From: Candidatus Cloacimonadota bacterium
GTDB lineage: Bacteria > Cloacimonadota > Cloacimonadia > Cloacimonadales > JAIOQZ01
Assembly (NCBI GenBank): GCA_021108395.1
Contig: JAIOQZ010000035.1
Location: 1 to 64,000 of the forward strand
Length of the DNA stretch: 64,000 nt
Direction: 5' to 3'
Part shown: piece after piece, positions 1 to 8,262 of the stretch
How the letters are laid out: every line of letters begins with the position of its first letter
How positions within the stretch are numbered: the stretch's first letter is position 1
Program-made: the position numbers and the translations under genes
The notes under the pieces: model-generated
What the model saw: the letters and a program-made list of their open reading frames with translations, nothing else
The model's database searches: none
Told to the model about the DNA's origin: nothing

Positions 1-773
1 TTGAGATTGCCGGGGATGCCCCCACCGGTGATGTGCGCCATCGCATGCAGGCGCACAGGTGTCGTCCATGATTTGAGAAGTGGATAGTATGACCGATGCA
101 CGGCCAGCAGCGCCTCGCCGATGGTCGCGCCCAGGTCGTCGATGTAAGTATCGACAGAAAGGCCTGCGTGGTCAAAAACGATGCGGCGCGCCAGGGTGTA
201 GCCGTTGGTGTGCAACCCTGTGGAAGGAAACCCAACCACGACGTCACCAGGCACGACAGTAGCGCCTGTGACCAGCCGCTCTTTCTCGCACACGCCCACG
301 ATGGTGCCCACGAGGTCGAAGTCGTCGGGGCGATATACATCGGGCATCTCGGCCATCTCGCCGCCAATGAGCGCCATGTCGTTCTGGCGGCAGGCAATCG
401 CCAGTCCCTCGATGATCTGATCGATCACGTCAGGGTCGAGGCGGCCAACGCCAATGTAATCGAGAAAGAAGAGCGGATGAGCGCCCTGAGCGAAGATGTC
501 GTTGACGCAGTGGTTCACCAGATCCTGGCCAACCGTATCGAAACGGCCGGCCATGCGGGCGACCAACAGCTTGGTACCAACGCCGTCGGCGCTGCTCACC
601 AGAACCGGTTCGCTCCAGCGTGAGGTGTCGAAGCGGAACAAACCGCCGAAGCTGCCGATGTCGGTCAGCACGTCCGGCGTAAAAGTGCTGCGCACCTTCG
701 CCTTAATCCGTTGCACAGCGTTTTCGCCGGCACGGATATCGACCCCGGAATCGGCATAGGTCATCTTGCTCAT
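1..773 (-). CDS. purM: Phosphoribosylformylglycinamidine cyclo-ligase (AIR synthetase), C-terminus cut by the window edge
   Basis: This enzyme closes the imidazole ring in purine synthesis, converting FGAM plus ATP to AIR in the cytoplasm. The reading frame begins MSKMTYADSGVDI and runs open to the left edge (257 codons seen, family about 340). Family blocks visible are DGVGTK, the segment around VNHCVNDIFAQGA (residues about 87-99), LIGGEMAEMP, and AHITGGGIPGNL at the truncated end. A good ribosome-binding site (AAGGAG) stands before the ATG at 773. It is separated by about 330 bases from the upstream PfkB gene and appears to have its own promoter (868-896) with dyad repeats around it, so it is probably transcribed independently. 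Confidence 0.95.
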   Translation of the reverse strand, partial: MSKMTYADSGVDIRAGENAVQRIKAKVRSTFTPDVLTDIGSFGGLFRFDTSRWSEPVLVSSADGVGTKLLVARMAGRFDTVGQDLVNHCVNDIFAQGAHPLFFLDYIGVGRLDPDVIDQIIEGLAIACRQNDMALIGGEMAEMPDVYRPDDFDLVGTIVGVCEKERLVTGATVVPGDVVVGFPSTGLHTNGYTLARRIVFDHAGLSVDTYIDDLGATIGEALLAVHRSYYPLLKSWTTPVRLHAMAHITGGGIPGNL

Positions 774-824
774 CGTCTGCTCCTTCTCACTTGTCTCAAC
801 TGCAACCCCTGGAAGATAGCTGCA

Positions 825-855
825 CACCCTGTGGGTTACTGTGCACCCTGTGGGT
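825..855. promoter_or_regulatory. Pair of direct repeats, each a small dyad, in the purM leader
   Basis: CACCCTGTGGGT occurs at 825-836 and again at 844-855, exactly 19 bases apart. Each copy contains the dyad ACCC-TGT-GGGT. A third core, CCCTGTGGG, lies at 940-948, on the far side of the predicted promoter. The placement, two sites just downstream of the expected transcription start and one upstream, suits binding sites for a regulator; the identity of any regulator is unknown. Confidence 0.35.
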
Positions 856-867
856 GTCCCCAAAGAT

Positions 868-896
868 AATGTAGCCATCCCGCAATTGCTTGGCAA
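868..896 (-). promoter_or_regulatory. Candidate sigma-70 promoter of purM
   Basis: Read on the minus strand there is TTGCCA (-35, 891-896), a 17-base spacer and TACATT (-10, 868-873). It points at purM, whose start codon lies about 95 bases downstream. Predicted by eye only. Confidence 0.45.
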
Positions 897-1038
897 GGAA
901 ATTGTTAACTTTTTGTAAGTTTTTTGTTATTTTCGTAACCCCTGTGGGCACATAGCAATAATATTATCAGGGCAATCCGCGATGAATACCGGCTATCGCC
1001 TTTGGCAGCAGGCGATTACAAACCTGCCCATTCTGCGT

Positions 1039-1055
1039 TGTACACCGAGTGTACA
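1039..1055. promoter_or_regulatory. Perfect 7+3+7 inverted repeat
   Basis: TGTACAC-CGA-GTGTACA is a perfect dyad in the gap between the PfkB-type kinase gene (ends 1104) and purM. No T-run follows it on either strand, so it does not look like an intrinsic terminator. An operator is possible, but nothing else supports that. Confidence 0.3.
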
Positions 1056-1103
1056 CTTCGCATTTCGTGGACGCTCACGCGGAGCAGTTGTCAACGAAGT
1101 GTG

Positions 1104-2015
1104 TCACAGACTCCCACTGTCGAGGCGAAGGATCGAGAGAAGCTCTGCATAGCGTGCGTCGATGGCCGTGCGATCCACTGTCGCCAGGCGGTCGAGGCTG
1201 AAGTTCTCGATGTTGAAGGACGCCATAACAGTGCCGTAGAGCATACCGCGGCGCAAGCCTGACGGACTCAGACCACCCGCCTCGGCGATGGCGCCCAGAC
1301 AGCCTCCGGCAAAGCTGTCCCCCGCGCCTGTGGGGTCAACGACCTTGCCAAGCGGGTAGGGCGGCGCAAAAAAGAGGAAGTCCGGGCCGACGGCCATAGC
1401 GCCATATTCGCCCTGCTTCACCACGATCCAGCGAGCGCCCATTTCACGGACGCGGGCAGCGGCGGCGAAGAGGTTGCGTTCACCGGTGAGCTGGCGCAGT
1501 TCATCCTCGTTGATAAACAGGATATGCACCTTGCGAATAACTTCGAGCAACTTTTCGCGGGCGCCGGAAATCCAGAAGTTCATCGTGTCCAGCGCGATTG
1601 TCTGAGCGCCGGTGGCCTGGCCGAGAACCCGCATCTGCAAGGATGGGTCGATGTTTCCCAGAAAGACGATGGGCACTTTGCGATAGCTGTCCGGCAGTTC
1701 CGGCTTGAAGCTGGCGAAAACGTTTAGCTGGGTGTCGAGCGTTTCGGCGACGTTGAGGTCGCTGTAGGCTCCCGTCCAGCGGAATGTGCGCCCGGGCACG
1801 CGTGCGAGGCCCTGGGCATCGATGCCGTGACTGGCCAGCAGGTCGAGATGCTGCTGGGGGAAATCCTCGCCCACAACGCCGACAATGCGAGTGCGGCAAA
1901 AGTTCTTCGCCGCCATCGAGGCGTACATGGCAGAGCCGCCGAGAGCTTCGTCAACCTCTCCAAACGGTGTTTTCACGCTGTCCAGCGCAACCGAGCCTAC
2001 AATGACCAGACTCAT
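1104..2015 (-). CDS. PfkB (ribokinase)-family sugar or nucleoside kinase
   Basis: A 303-residue cytoplasmic kinase of the PfkB/ribokinase family, which phosphorylates sugars or nucleosides with ATP. The substrate cannot be read from the sequence. Family marks are the glycine pair near the N-terminus (EALGGSAMYASMAA, about 23-36) that sits over the substrate, and the anion-hole/catalytic block DPTGAGDSFAGG (about 227-238), where Asp233 would be the base. The start at 2015 is chosen because AGGAGG lies just upstream and because it overlaps the stop codon of the small membrane protein gene (ATGA), implying translational coupling. It is the last gene of the operon that begins with glyS. Confidence 0.88.
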   Translation of the reverse strand: MSLVIVGSVALDSVKTPFGEVDEALGGSAMYASMAAKNFCRTRIVGVVGEDFPQQHLDLLASHGIDAQGLARVPGRTFRWTGAYSDLNVAETLDTQLNVFASFKPELPDSYRKVPIVFLGNIDPSLQMRVLGQATGAQTIALDTMNFWISGAREKLLEVIRKVHILFINEDELRQLTGERNLFAAAARVREMGARWIVVKQGEYGAMAVGPDFLFFAPPYPLGKVVDPTGAGDSFAGGCLGAIAEAGGLSPSGLRRGMLYGTVMASFNIENFSLDRLATVDRTAIDARYAELLSILRLDSGSL

Positions 2016-2212
2016 GGAGATACCTCCTGGGAATATTCGGCGGGGGTGTCTGCCGTGTCCTGCGCCGGCGCTGCCTGTGTGCCGAAATGACGCATGACAA
2101 TGATCACAATGGCCAGCAGCAGCAGATTGCGCAGCCACAGCGACCAGGATCGCAGGCGACCGCCTCGCTTATCCTCCAGCCGTCTTCTGGCTTCATCCCG
2201 CAAATGGCGCAT
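2012..2212 (-). CDS. Small single-pass membrane protein, unknown function
   Basis: A 66-residue protein beginning MRHLRDEARRRLEDK. A very basic N-terminal stretch precedes one hydrophobic segment (about residues 28-42, LWLRNLLLLAIVIIV), followed by a short polar tail rich in Ala, Asp and Thr. By the positive-inside rule the basic part should be cytoplasmic. The start lies 4 bases after the aminotransferase stop codon, and its stop overlaps the kinase ATG, so the gene is wedged tightly between two enzyme genes; that spacing is the main reason to believe it is real. I recognise no family. Confidence 0.6.
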   Translation of the reverse strand: MRHLRDEARRRLEDKRGGRLRSWSLWLRNLLLLAIVIIVMRHFGTQAAPAQDTADTPAEYSQEVSP

Positions 2213-2216
2213 AGGT

Positions 2217-3416
2217 TTACAGCAGGCTGTACAGCCCTTCTTCAAACCGCTTTAGACCCTCTTTAATCTGATCCATGCCGCTGGCGTATGAGAAACGCAC
2301 ATAGCGGTTCACGCCAAAGGCAAGGCCTGGCACGACAGCCACCCGGTAGTTCTCGATAAGATACTCGCACAGCTCGACCGAGTTGGTGATGCCACGGCGG
2401 TTGTTGAAGAGGTAGTAAGATATATTGGGCATGCAATAGAACGCGCCCTTGGGCAGGTAACTGCTCACATTCTTGATCTTGTTCAGTCGGTCGATGAGGT
2501 AGTTGCGGCGCTGCTCGAACTCCTGGCGCATCACCTCGATAGTGCCGTCGTCTTCGGTGAGAGCGGTGACAGCCGCTTTCTGGGCAATCGAATTCACACA
2601 GCTCGTGAGGTGGCCCTGGATGCGGCCTGCCCGCTGGATGATCTCGCGGGGACCGGCAGCGTAGCCAACACGCCAGCCGGTCATGGCATACGCCTTGCTC
2701 ACGCCGTTGATGACGATGCTGATGTCCTTCACCTCGGGTGAGATGGAGGCGATGGAAACATGCTCTTCGCCATCGTAGATCAGCTTTTCGTATATCTCGT
2801 CCGAGATGATAATGATGTCGTGCTCCAGACACACCTGGGCAATCGCCTCGAGCTCGGCGCGGGTATAGACAACGCCAGTCGGGTTGTTGGGCGAGTTGAG
2901 GATGAGTACTTTGGGTGTGCTGTTGGTGAGGATGGCTTCCTCGAGCTGCTCCGGCGTAATTTTGAAGCCTGTCTTGATCGAGGTGGGCAGCATGAGAGGA
3001 AGCGAGTCCACCAGCTCCACCTGCGAGATGTAGCTAACCCAGTAGGGCGTAGGGATCATCACCTGGTCACGCATGTCGCACACGGTCATCAGCATCTGCA
3101 TGATGGCGGTCTTGGCACCGGGACAGATGAGGATGTCATCCGGCGAATAGTCGAGGTCGTTATCGCGCTTCAGTTTGTCGGCAACGGCGCGACGTAGATC
3201 GGGGATGCCATTGGCGGCTGTGTAATGGGTGAAATTATCGTCAATGGCTTTCTTGCCTGCTTCCTTGATGTAGTCGGGCGTGTCGAAGTCGGGCTCGCCC
3301 ACGCCAAAGTTGACGACATCGAGCCCCTGCGCCTGTAGCGCTTTGGCTTTCTGCATTACGCTCAGTGTGGGCGACGGCTTGATGGCGCGCGCGCGGTTGG
3401 CTAACTTGATGGCCAT
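2217..3416 (-). CDS. Class I/II pyridoxal-phosphate aminotransferase (aspartate aminotransferase type)
   Basis: A 399-residue cytoplasmic transaminase, most like the Ib-subgroup aspartate aminotransferases that exchange amino groups between aspartate or related amino acids and 2-oxoglutarate. Visible are the N-terminal VVNFGVGEPDFDTP block, NSPNNPTG (about 174-181), Asp206 in SDEIYE, which contacts the PLP pyridine nitrogen, the Schiff-base lysine Lys241 in GVSKAYAMTGWRVGY, and the carboxylate-binding Arg in VRFSYA near the C-terminus. The precise substrate range (aspartate, prephenate, other) cannot be decided. It lies 37 bases after pta in the same direction. Confidence 0.92.
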   Translation of the reverse strand: MAIKLANRARAIKPSPTLSVMQKAKALQAQGLDVVNFGVGEPDFDTPDYIKEAGKKAIDDNFTHYTAANGIPDLRRAVADKLKRDNDLDYSPDDILICPGAKTAIMQMLMTVCDMRDQVMIPTPYWVSYISQVELVDSLPLMLPTSIKTGFKITPEQLEEAILTNSTPKVLILNSPNNPTGVVYTRAELEAIAQVCLEHDIIIISDEIYEKLIYDGEEHVSIASISPEVKDISIVINGVSKAYAMTGWRVGYAAGPREIIQRAGRIQGHLTSCVNSIAQKAAVTALTEDDGTIEVMRQEFEQRRNYLIDRLNKIKNVSSYLPKGAFYCMPNISYYLFNNRRGITNSVELCEYLIENYRVAVVPGLAFGVNRYVRFSYASGMDQIKEGLKRFEEGLYSLL

Positions 3417-3452
3417 AACAGCACCTCTTGTAGTTTGTTTTATTTTCTTTGG

Positions 3453-4448
3453 TCAACGTTGTGACATGAGTACAACGAGCACGGCGGTGTTGGCGATGTC
3501 CTCCACCGAGCACCCACGCGACAGATCGCACACCGGCGCGGCAAGGCCCTGAATGACCGGGCCAACGGCCTCGGCCCCGGCCAGGCGCTGCACCAGTTTA
3601 TAGCCTATATTACCCGACTGGAGGTCGGGAAAGATGAGAACGTTGGCCTTGCCGGCCACTGGGCTGTCGGGCGCTTTGCGCTCGCCAATGGATGGCACGA
3701 TGGCCGCGTCGGCTTGCAGTTCGCCATCGACGGCGAAGTCGATGCCACGCTCTTCGAGAATGGCCTTTGCCTGGCGAACTTTGTCCACCAGTTCGTGCTC
3801 GGAGCTGCCGCGAGTGGCAAAACTCAGCAGGGCCACGCGGGGTTCCTCTCCCAGCAGTTGGCGACATGTGAGAGCCGTGCTCTGGGCAATGTCGGCGAGC
3901 TGCTCGGCGGTGGGCACGGGCACCACTGCGCAGTCGGCGAACAAGAACACGCGGTCGTCGCCCTCTTCCGTATCAGGCACCACCATAATGAAGCTGGACG
4001 AGACGGTCTTTAGCCCCGGCGTAACGCCCACTATGTGCAGCGCTACGCGCAACACATCGGCGGTGGTGCTGGCGGCACCGGCCACCATGCCGCCCACGAT
4101 ACCGAAATGCACCAGGCTCACTCCAAAATACAGCGGACGCCGCACCAGCTCGGCGGCCTCATCGCGGCTCATGCCCTTGGCTTTGCGGCGCTCGAACAGA
4201 TAGTCGGCAAACTTCTCGATGTCGGGGTGACAGTCAGGCGCCCACACCTCGAAGCCCTCGGTGGTGATGTCATTGGCGGCGGCATCCTGCATCACGGTGA
4301 TGGGGTCTCCCACCAGGATAACCTTGCATGTGCCTTCATCCAGCAGAATGCGGGCTGCCGCAAGGGTGCGCACGTCCCAGGCTTCGGGCAGCACAACCGT
4401 ACCCTGAATCGCTTTGGCTTTTTCTTTCATGCTCGCAATGATATTCAT
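3453..4448 (-). CDS. pta: Phosphate acetyltransferase (phosphotransacetylase)
   Basis: A 331-residue short-form Pta, interconverting acetyl-CoA and acetyl phosphate. With acetate kinase, which is not in this window, it would make ATP by substrate-level phosphorylation. The family pattern is clear: FGVSLVHFGIVGGMVAGA followed by TADVLRAL-like sequence, TPGLKTVSSSFIM, the central ALLSFATRGSS block, and the C-terminal DGELQADAAIVP...NVLIFPDLQSGNIGYKLVQRLAGAEAVGPVIQG region. It starts 15 bases after the glyS stop codon. Phosphotransbutyrylase is the nearest alternative family but fits less well. Confidence 0.93.
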   Translation of the reverse strand: MNIIASMKEKAKAIQGTVVLPEAWDVRTLAAARILLDEGTCKVILVGDPITVMQDAAANDITTEGFEVWAPDCHPDIEKFADYLFERRKAKGMSRDEAAELVRRPLYFGVSLVHFGIVGGMVAGAASTTADVLRVALHIVGVTPGLKTVSSSFIMVVPDTEEGDDRVFLFADCAVVPVPTAEQLADIAQSTALTCRQLLGEEPRVALLSFATRGSSEHELVDKVRQAKAILEERGIDFAVDGELQADAAIVPSIGERKAPDSPVAGKANVLIFPDLQSGNIGYKLVQRLAGAEAVGPVIQGLAAPVCDLSRGCSVEDIANTAVLVVLMSQR

Positions 4449-4463
4449 GCTCTCTCCCAGATA

Positions 4464-6545
4464 TTATTCACCATCGACGACCAGTCGGGCGAGGTCGGCC
4501 ACGCGCAGAAAGAGGGCGCGGATGCGGCGTAGCAGACTATAGCGGTTGCGGCGTAGCGCCTCGTCCTCGCAGTTGACCAGCACGTCGTCGAAGAAGCGGT
4601 CAATTGTGGCGCGGAATCGGGTCAAGTCTTCGAGCACGGCGTCATAGTCATGCTTTTCGAGGTGGTCGTCGATGTCGCGCTCGAGGTCGGCGGCGCCTGC
4701 GAACAGCGCTCGCTCGGCCGGCTCGGCCAGCAGCGACTCGTCAACGGCGGTTTCGTCGGCGGACTCGGCGATGATGTTGCTCACACGCTTGAAGCCCAGC
4801 GCCAGGCCGATGAAATCCTCGCGACGGCGAAAGCTTTGTAGGGCGCGGGCGCGGCGCAGCAAGTCGGGGATGTCTGCCAGGTCGATGTGCATGACGCTGG
4901 CAATCACGTCGTAGTCGATGCCGTTTTCCTTCAGCAGCCACTCGATGCGCTGGATGAGGAAGTCGCGGACAAGGCTTCGGCTTTTGGCGGTGTCGTCCAG
5001 CTTGTCAGCCAATAACGTGAAGTCTTCTTCGACCAGCGCAAACAGGTCAAACGACAGCTCCAGCCGCGCAATGATGCGCAGGATGCCGTTGGCGGCGCGG
5101 CGCAGTGCAAAGGGGTCTTTCGAGCCGGTGGGAATCATCCCCGCGCCGAAGATGCCGCAGACTGTGTCGAGCTTGTCGGCAATGGCCACCAGCGCTCCGG
5201 GCAGTCCGGGGGCGTCGGCTTCGTCACCGTTCCAGTAGTGCTCGCTGATAGCGAGAGCCACAGGCGCTGGCTCGCCGCTGGCGCGGGCGTACATCTCGCC
5301 CATGTAGCCCTGTAATTTTGTAAATTCTTTCTCGCCTAACATGTGGGTGACGAGGTCTGCCTTGCAAAGATATGCGGCGCGCAGAGCATGGCCGCGGGTT
5401 TCGTCAGACAAATCGAGACTGGCGGCCAGCGAGCCGGTAAGCTTCTCTATGCGCTCGGTTTTAGCCAGCACACTGCCCAGCTTCGACTGAAAAGTCACCT
5501 CTGCCAGGCGGGGCACGAAGTCGACCAGCGGCTGCTTGCGGTCTTCGTCCCAGAAGAATTTGGCGTCGGCCAGGCGAGCGTGAACCACCTTCTCGTTGCC
5601 CTGGCGAATGATGTCACTGCAAGCGGGGTCGCCATTGCTGATGAAAGCGAAGTGGTGGGTGAGCGTACCGTCGCGGCGGACGGCGAAATATTTCTGGTGC
5701 TCCGACAGCGTGCTCACGATGACGCGGTCGGGCAGGTCGAGATATGCGGGGTCGAACGCGGCGGCCACGGCGGTGGGCCACTCGACCAGGTCGGTGACGG
5801 TGTCCAGCAGTCGCTCGTCTGGCTGCACACGCAGATCGCTATCGGAAAACAACTCGTCGAGCTGCGTGGCAATGCGGCGGCGGCGCTCGTCGCGGTCGGC
5901 CAGCGCTTTCGCCTCGCGCAATGCCTCGACGTAAGCGGACGGCGCGGCAATCTCTACCGGGTGGTCGAGCGACACCCAGCGGTTGCCCTGCGAGACGCGA
6001 GTGGCAGGCAGATCGGCGATGGTTGTTTCGAGCACGTCTGCGCCCCACAGCGCCACTATCCAGCGGATGGGGCGGGCGAAAAGCAGCTCGCGCCGGTTCC
6101 AGCGCATCGACTTGGGAAAGCTCATCGCGCCGATGACACCCGGCAGCCCTTCGCGCAGGATGTCGGGCGTAGCGCGGCCTGGCTTGTGCACTTTCACGGC
6201 AATGTATCGCCCTTTGGGGGTCTCTTTGATGAACACGTCGGCGGCGGTAGCGCCTGCGCCGCGCAAGAAGCCCTGGCCGGCCTTTGTCAGGTTGCCGGCG
6301 GCATCGTAGGCGATGTTGTGTGCCGGCCCCTGGCGCTGGATGGTCTGGTCGGCCTGACGCTCCTGTAAATCGCGAACGAGAATGGCGAAGCGGCGCGGAG
6401 TGGTGTATAGGGATATTTCGCCGTGTTCGAGGTGGTGGTCGCTGATGAGGTTGGTGACGTAGCTGTTCAGTTGCCTGGCGGCTCCGGCGATGTATCCGGC
6501 CGGAATTTCTTCGACCCCGATTTCAAGCAGCATATCACGAGCCAA
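4464..6545 (-). CDS. glyS: Glycine--tRNA ligase beta subunit
   Basis: A 693-residue beta subunit of the heterotetrameric (alpha2beta2) glycyl-tRNA synthetase, needed for tRNA binding and charging together with the alpha subunit. The N-terminus MLLEIGVEEIPAGYI and the blocks PKSMRWN, FARPIRWIVAL, VARLADAKFFWDEDRK-like sequence, ADLVTHMLGEKEFTKLQGYMG and DPFALRRAANGILRI are characteristic. The alpha subunit gene glyQ, often directly upstream, is not upstream here: the preceding 370 bases are non-coding and the next gene runs the other way. The predicted start MARD fits the family N-terminus. It appears to be the first gene of the five-gene minus-strand operon. Confidence 0.95.
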   Translation of the reverse strand: MARDMLLEIGVEEIPAGYIAGAARQLNSYVTNLISDHHLEHGEISLYTTPRRFAILVRDLQERQADQTIQRQGPAHNIAYDAAGNLTKAGQGFLRGAGATAADVFIKETPKGRYIAVKVHKPGRATPDILREGLPGVIGAMSFPKSMRWNRRELLFARPIRWIVALWGADVLETTIADLPATRVSQGNRWVSLDHPVEIAAPSAYVEALREAKALADRDERRRRIATQLDELFSDSDLRVQPDERLLDTVTDLVEWPTAVAAAFDPAYLDLPDRVIVSTLSEHQKYFAVRRDGTLTHHFAFISNGDPACSDIIRQGNEKVVHARLADAKFFWDEDRKQPLVDFVPRLAEVTFQSKLGSVLAKTERIEKLTGSLAASLDLSDETRGHALRAAYLCKADLVTHMLGEKEFTKLQGYMGEMYARASGEPAPVALAISEHYWNGDEADAPGLPGALVAIADKLDTVCGIFGAGMIPTGSKDPFALRRAANGILRIIARLELSFDLFALVEEDFTLLADKLDDTAKSRSLVRDFLIQRIEWLLKENGIDYDVIASVMHIDLADIPDLLRRARALQSFRRREDFIGLALGFKRVSNIIAESADETAVDESLLAEPAERALFAGAADLERDIDDHLEKHDYDAVLEDLTRFRATIDRFFDDVLVNCEDEALRRNRYSLLRRIRALFLRVADLARLVVDGE

Positions 6546-6914
6546 GAAAGAACCTCCCGTTCAGCTCGATTCTGTGTGCGACAACATGAAGCTCAGTAAA
6601 TAGTTGTCCACTGCTTTTTTCATTTGTTCTCCAGCAAACCGCTACATAAGAAGAAGGCCTCGTGGTGAATGCAGGTATCAAGAGGGATTCCATGCCGCTT
6701 TGCGAGGGCATCCCATATAATACACGTCAGACAGGTGGCAGGATTGCACAACGAGCATCAAAAGCAGTCCAACACAAAGCAACACAATACCACATCGGCA
6801 TCACATTTTATCATAGGATGATTCGCCGATAAATACACTAATTCATATGAATTATGTTTTATTGTTGACATTTTTTCATAGATATTACAGCTTCTCCCAG
6901 AGACAGGAGGAATT
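6546..6914. other. AT-rich divergent intergenic region with a perfect 16-bp palindrome
   Basis: No gene seen in about 370 bases between divergent glyS and the ATPase gene. The 3' half is visibly AT-rich compared with the rest of the window. TAATTCATATGAATTA at 6839-6854 is a perfect palindrome and a TTGACA hexamer follows at 6865-6870, though no convincing -10 box sits at the right distance. These probably belong to the control region of the ATPase gene. Confidence 0.4.
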
Positions 6915-8231
6915 GTGAAACGAGATATCTACAGAAATCTATTGCGCTGGAAGACCAATCCCAAGCGAAAACCATTGCTGCTGCAAGGAGCGCGTCAGGT
7001 TGGCAAGACATTTATCGTTAAGGCCTTCGGAGAAGCTGAATACAAGGACTGCATCTACTTGAATTTAGAACGGAACCCAGACTATGCGACCCTGTTCCAA
7101 CCCGACAAAAATCCTCGGCGCATTCTGGAAGATATAGGCTTGCTGCAAGGCCGGCCTGTGCAGCCGGAGACCACCCTTCTGTTTCTGGATGAAGTACAAA
7201 CCGTGCCCGAAGCCGTTACCAGTTTGAAATATTTCTACGAACAGACGCCTCAGTATCACATCATCGCCGCCGGCTCGCTGGTGGGCGTCAATATCGGGCT
7301 ACAGAGCAGTTTCCCCGTGGGCAAGCTGGATTTTCTGGCGCTTTACCCCATGACCTTCCTGGAATATCTTGCGGCAGCTGGAGAAGATCATGTGGTCAAC
7401 CATCTTCGCAGCAAAGAAAACATGGAACCACTGCCCGACGCGCTCCACAACAGCCTCCTTCGCCAACTCAAGTACTATCTGTATCTGGGGGGGATGCCCG
7501 AGGTTGTACAAACTTACTTCGACTTTCAAGATACAGGGCAAGCCAGGGATATTCAGGCCAATCTTCTCGAAGCCTATACCCACGATTTCTCTAAATACGC
7601 CACCTCCTCCCAGGCAGTCAGGACATCGGAAGTGTGGCGCTCCATCCCGGGACAATTGGCAAGAGAGAACAAGAAGTTCCAATACAGCAAAGCCCGCAAG
7701 GGTGGCCGTGCTACTGATTACGAACAGACAATCGAATGGCTGCGAAACGCCGGGCTGGCTCACGTCATCTACAATACTTCCACCCCAAAGTTACCGCTCG
7801 CCGGCTATGCCGACCGCAGCAAGTTCAAGCTCTATCTGTTGGACTGCGGTCTGTTGGGAGCCATGTTACAGCTATCTTTAACCCTAATCACCGATCCGGG
7901 CGAGTTGTTCGCTCGCTACAACGGCGCCTTCACCGAGAATTTCGTGGCCACCCAGCTCATGGCGCAGGGCATCCCCGAGCTTTATTACTGGACTTCCGGC
8001 AACACAGCCGAGATTGACTTCCTGTTAACGGTCACGGACAGCATTGTCCCTGTAGAGGTGAAAAGTGGTCTGGACAGAAGGAAAAAGAGCTTGCGGGTCT
8101 ATGTGGAGAAATACCAGCCCCGCTGGCATTGCAGGCTATCACCACGAAATTTTCATCGTGACGGAAATTTCGTGAATCTGCCGCTCTACGTCGCCGGTTT
8201 ACTGCCCGCCCTGCTTGCCAGGCAAGCCTGA
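6915..8231 (+). CDS. AAA_14 / DUF4143 family ATPase
   Basis: A 438-residue P-loop ATPase of the AAA_14-DUF4143 type. Walker A is GARQVGKT (about 25-32) and Walker B LLFLDEVQ (about 88-95). The DUF4143 portion covers the C-terminal half, with the typical end segment carrying a PD-(D/E)XK-like arrangement (AEIDFLL...VPVEVKSG, about 370-390). Members are common as solitary, patchily distributed genes; their cellular role is not established. The start is a GTG four bases after AGGAGG. It stands alone between a divergent and a convergent neighbour, and the region is more AT-rich than its surroundings, so lateral acquisition is plausible. Confidence 0.9.
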   Translation: MKRDIYRNLLRWKTNPKRKPLLLQGARQVGKTFIVKAFGEAEYKDCIYLNLERNPDYATLFQPDKNPRRILEDIGLLQGRPVQPETTLLFLDEVQTVPEAVTSLKYFYEQTPQYHIIAAGSLVGVNIGLQSSFPVGKLDFLALYPMTFLEYLAAAGEDHVVNHLRSKENMEPLPDALHNSLLRQLKYYLYLGGMPEVVQTYFDFQDTGQARDIQANLLEAYTHDFSKYATSSQAVRTSEVWRSIPGQLARENKKFQYSKARKGGRATDYEQTIEWLRNAGLAHVIYNTSTPKLPLAGYADRSKFKLYLLDCGLLGAMLQLSLTLITDPGELFARYNGAFTENFVATQLMAQGIPELYYWTSGNTAEIDFLLTVTDSIVPVEVKSGLDRRKKSLRVYVEKYQPRWHCRLSPRNFHRDGNFVNLPLYVAGLLPALLARQA

Positions 8232-8262
8232 GACCTCAAGATTCGCCGTCAACCCGAACGCG

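Noticed and set aside
5343-6368. A 341-codon open frame on the plus strand inside glyS
   Set aside because: It lies wholly opposite an unmistakable glyS and its protein is low-complexity Gly/Val/His-rich; long antisense frames are expected in GC-rich genes.
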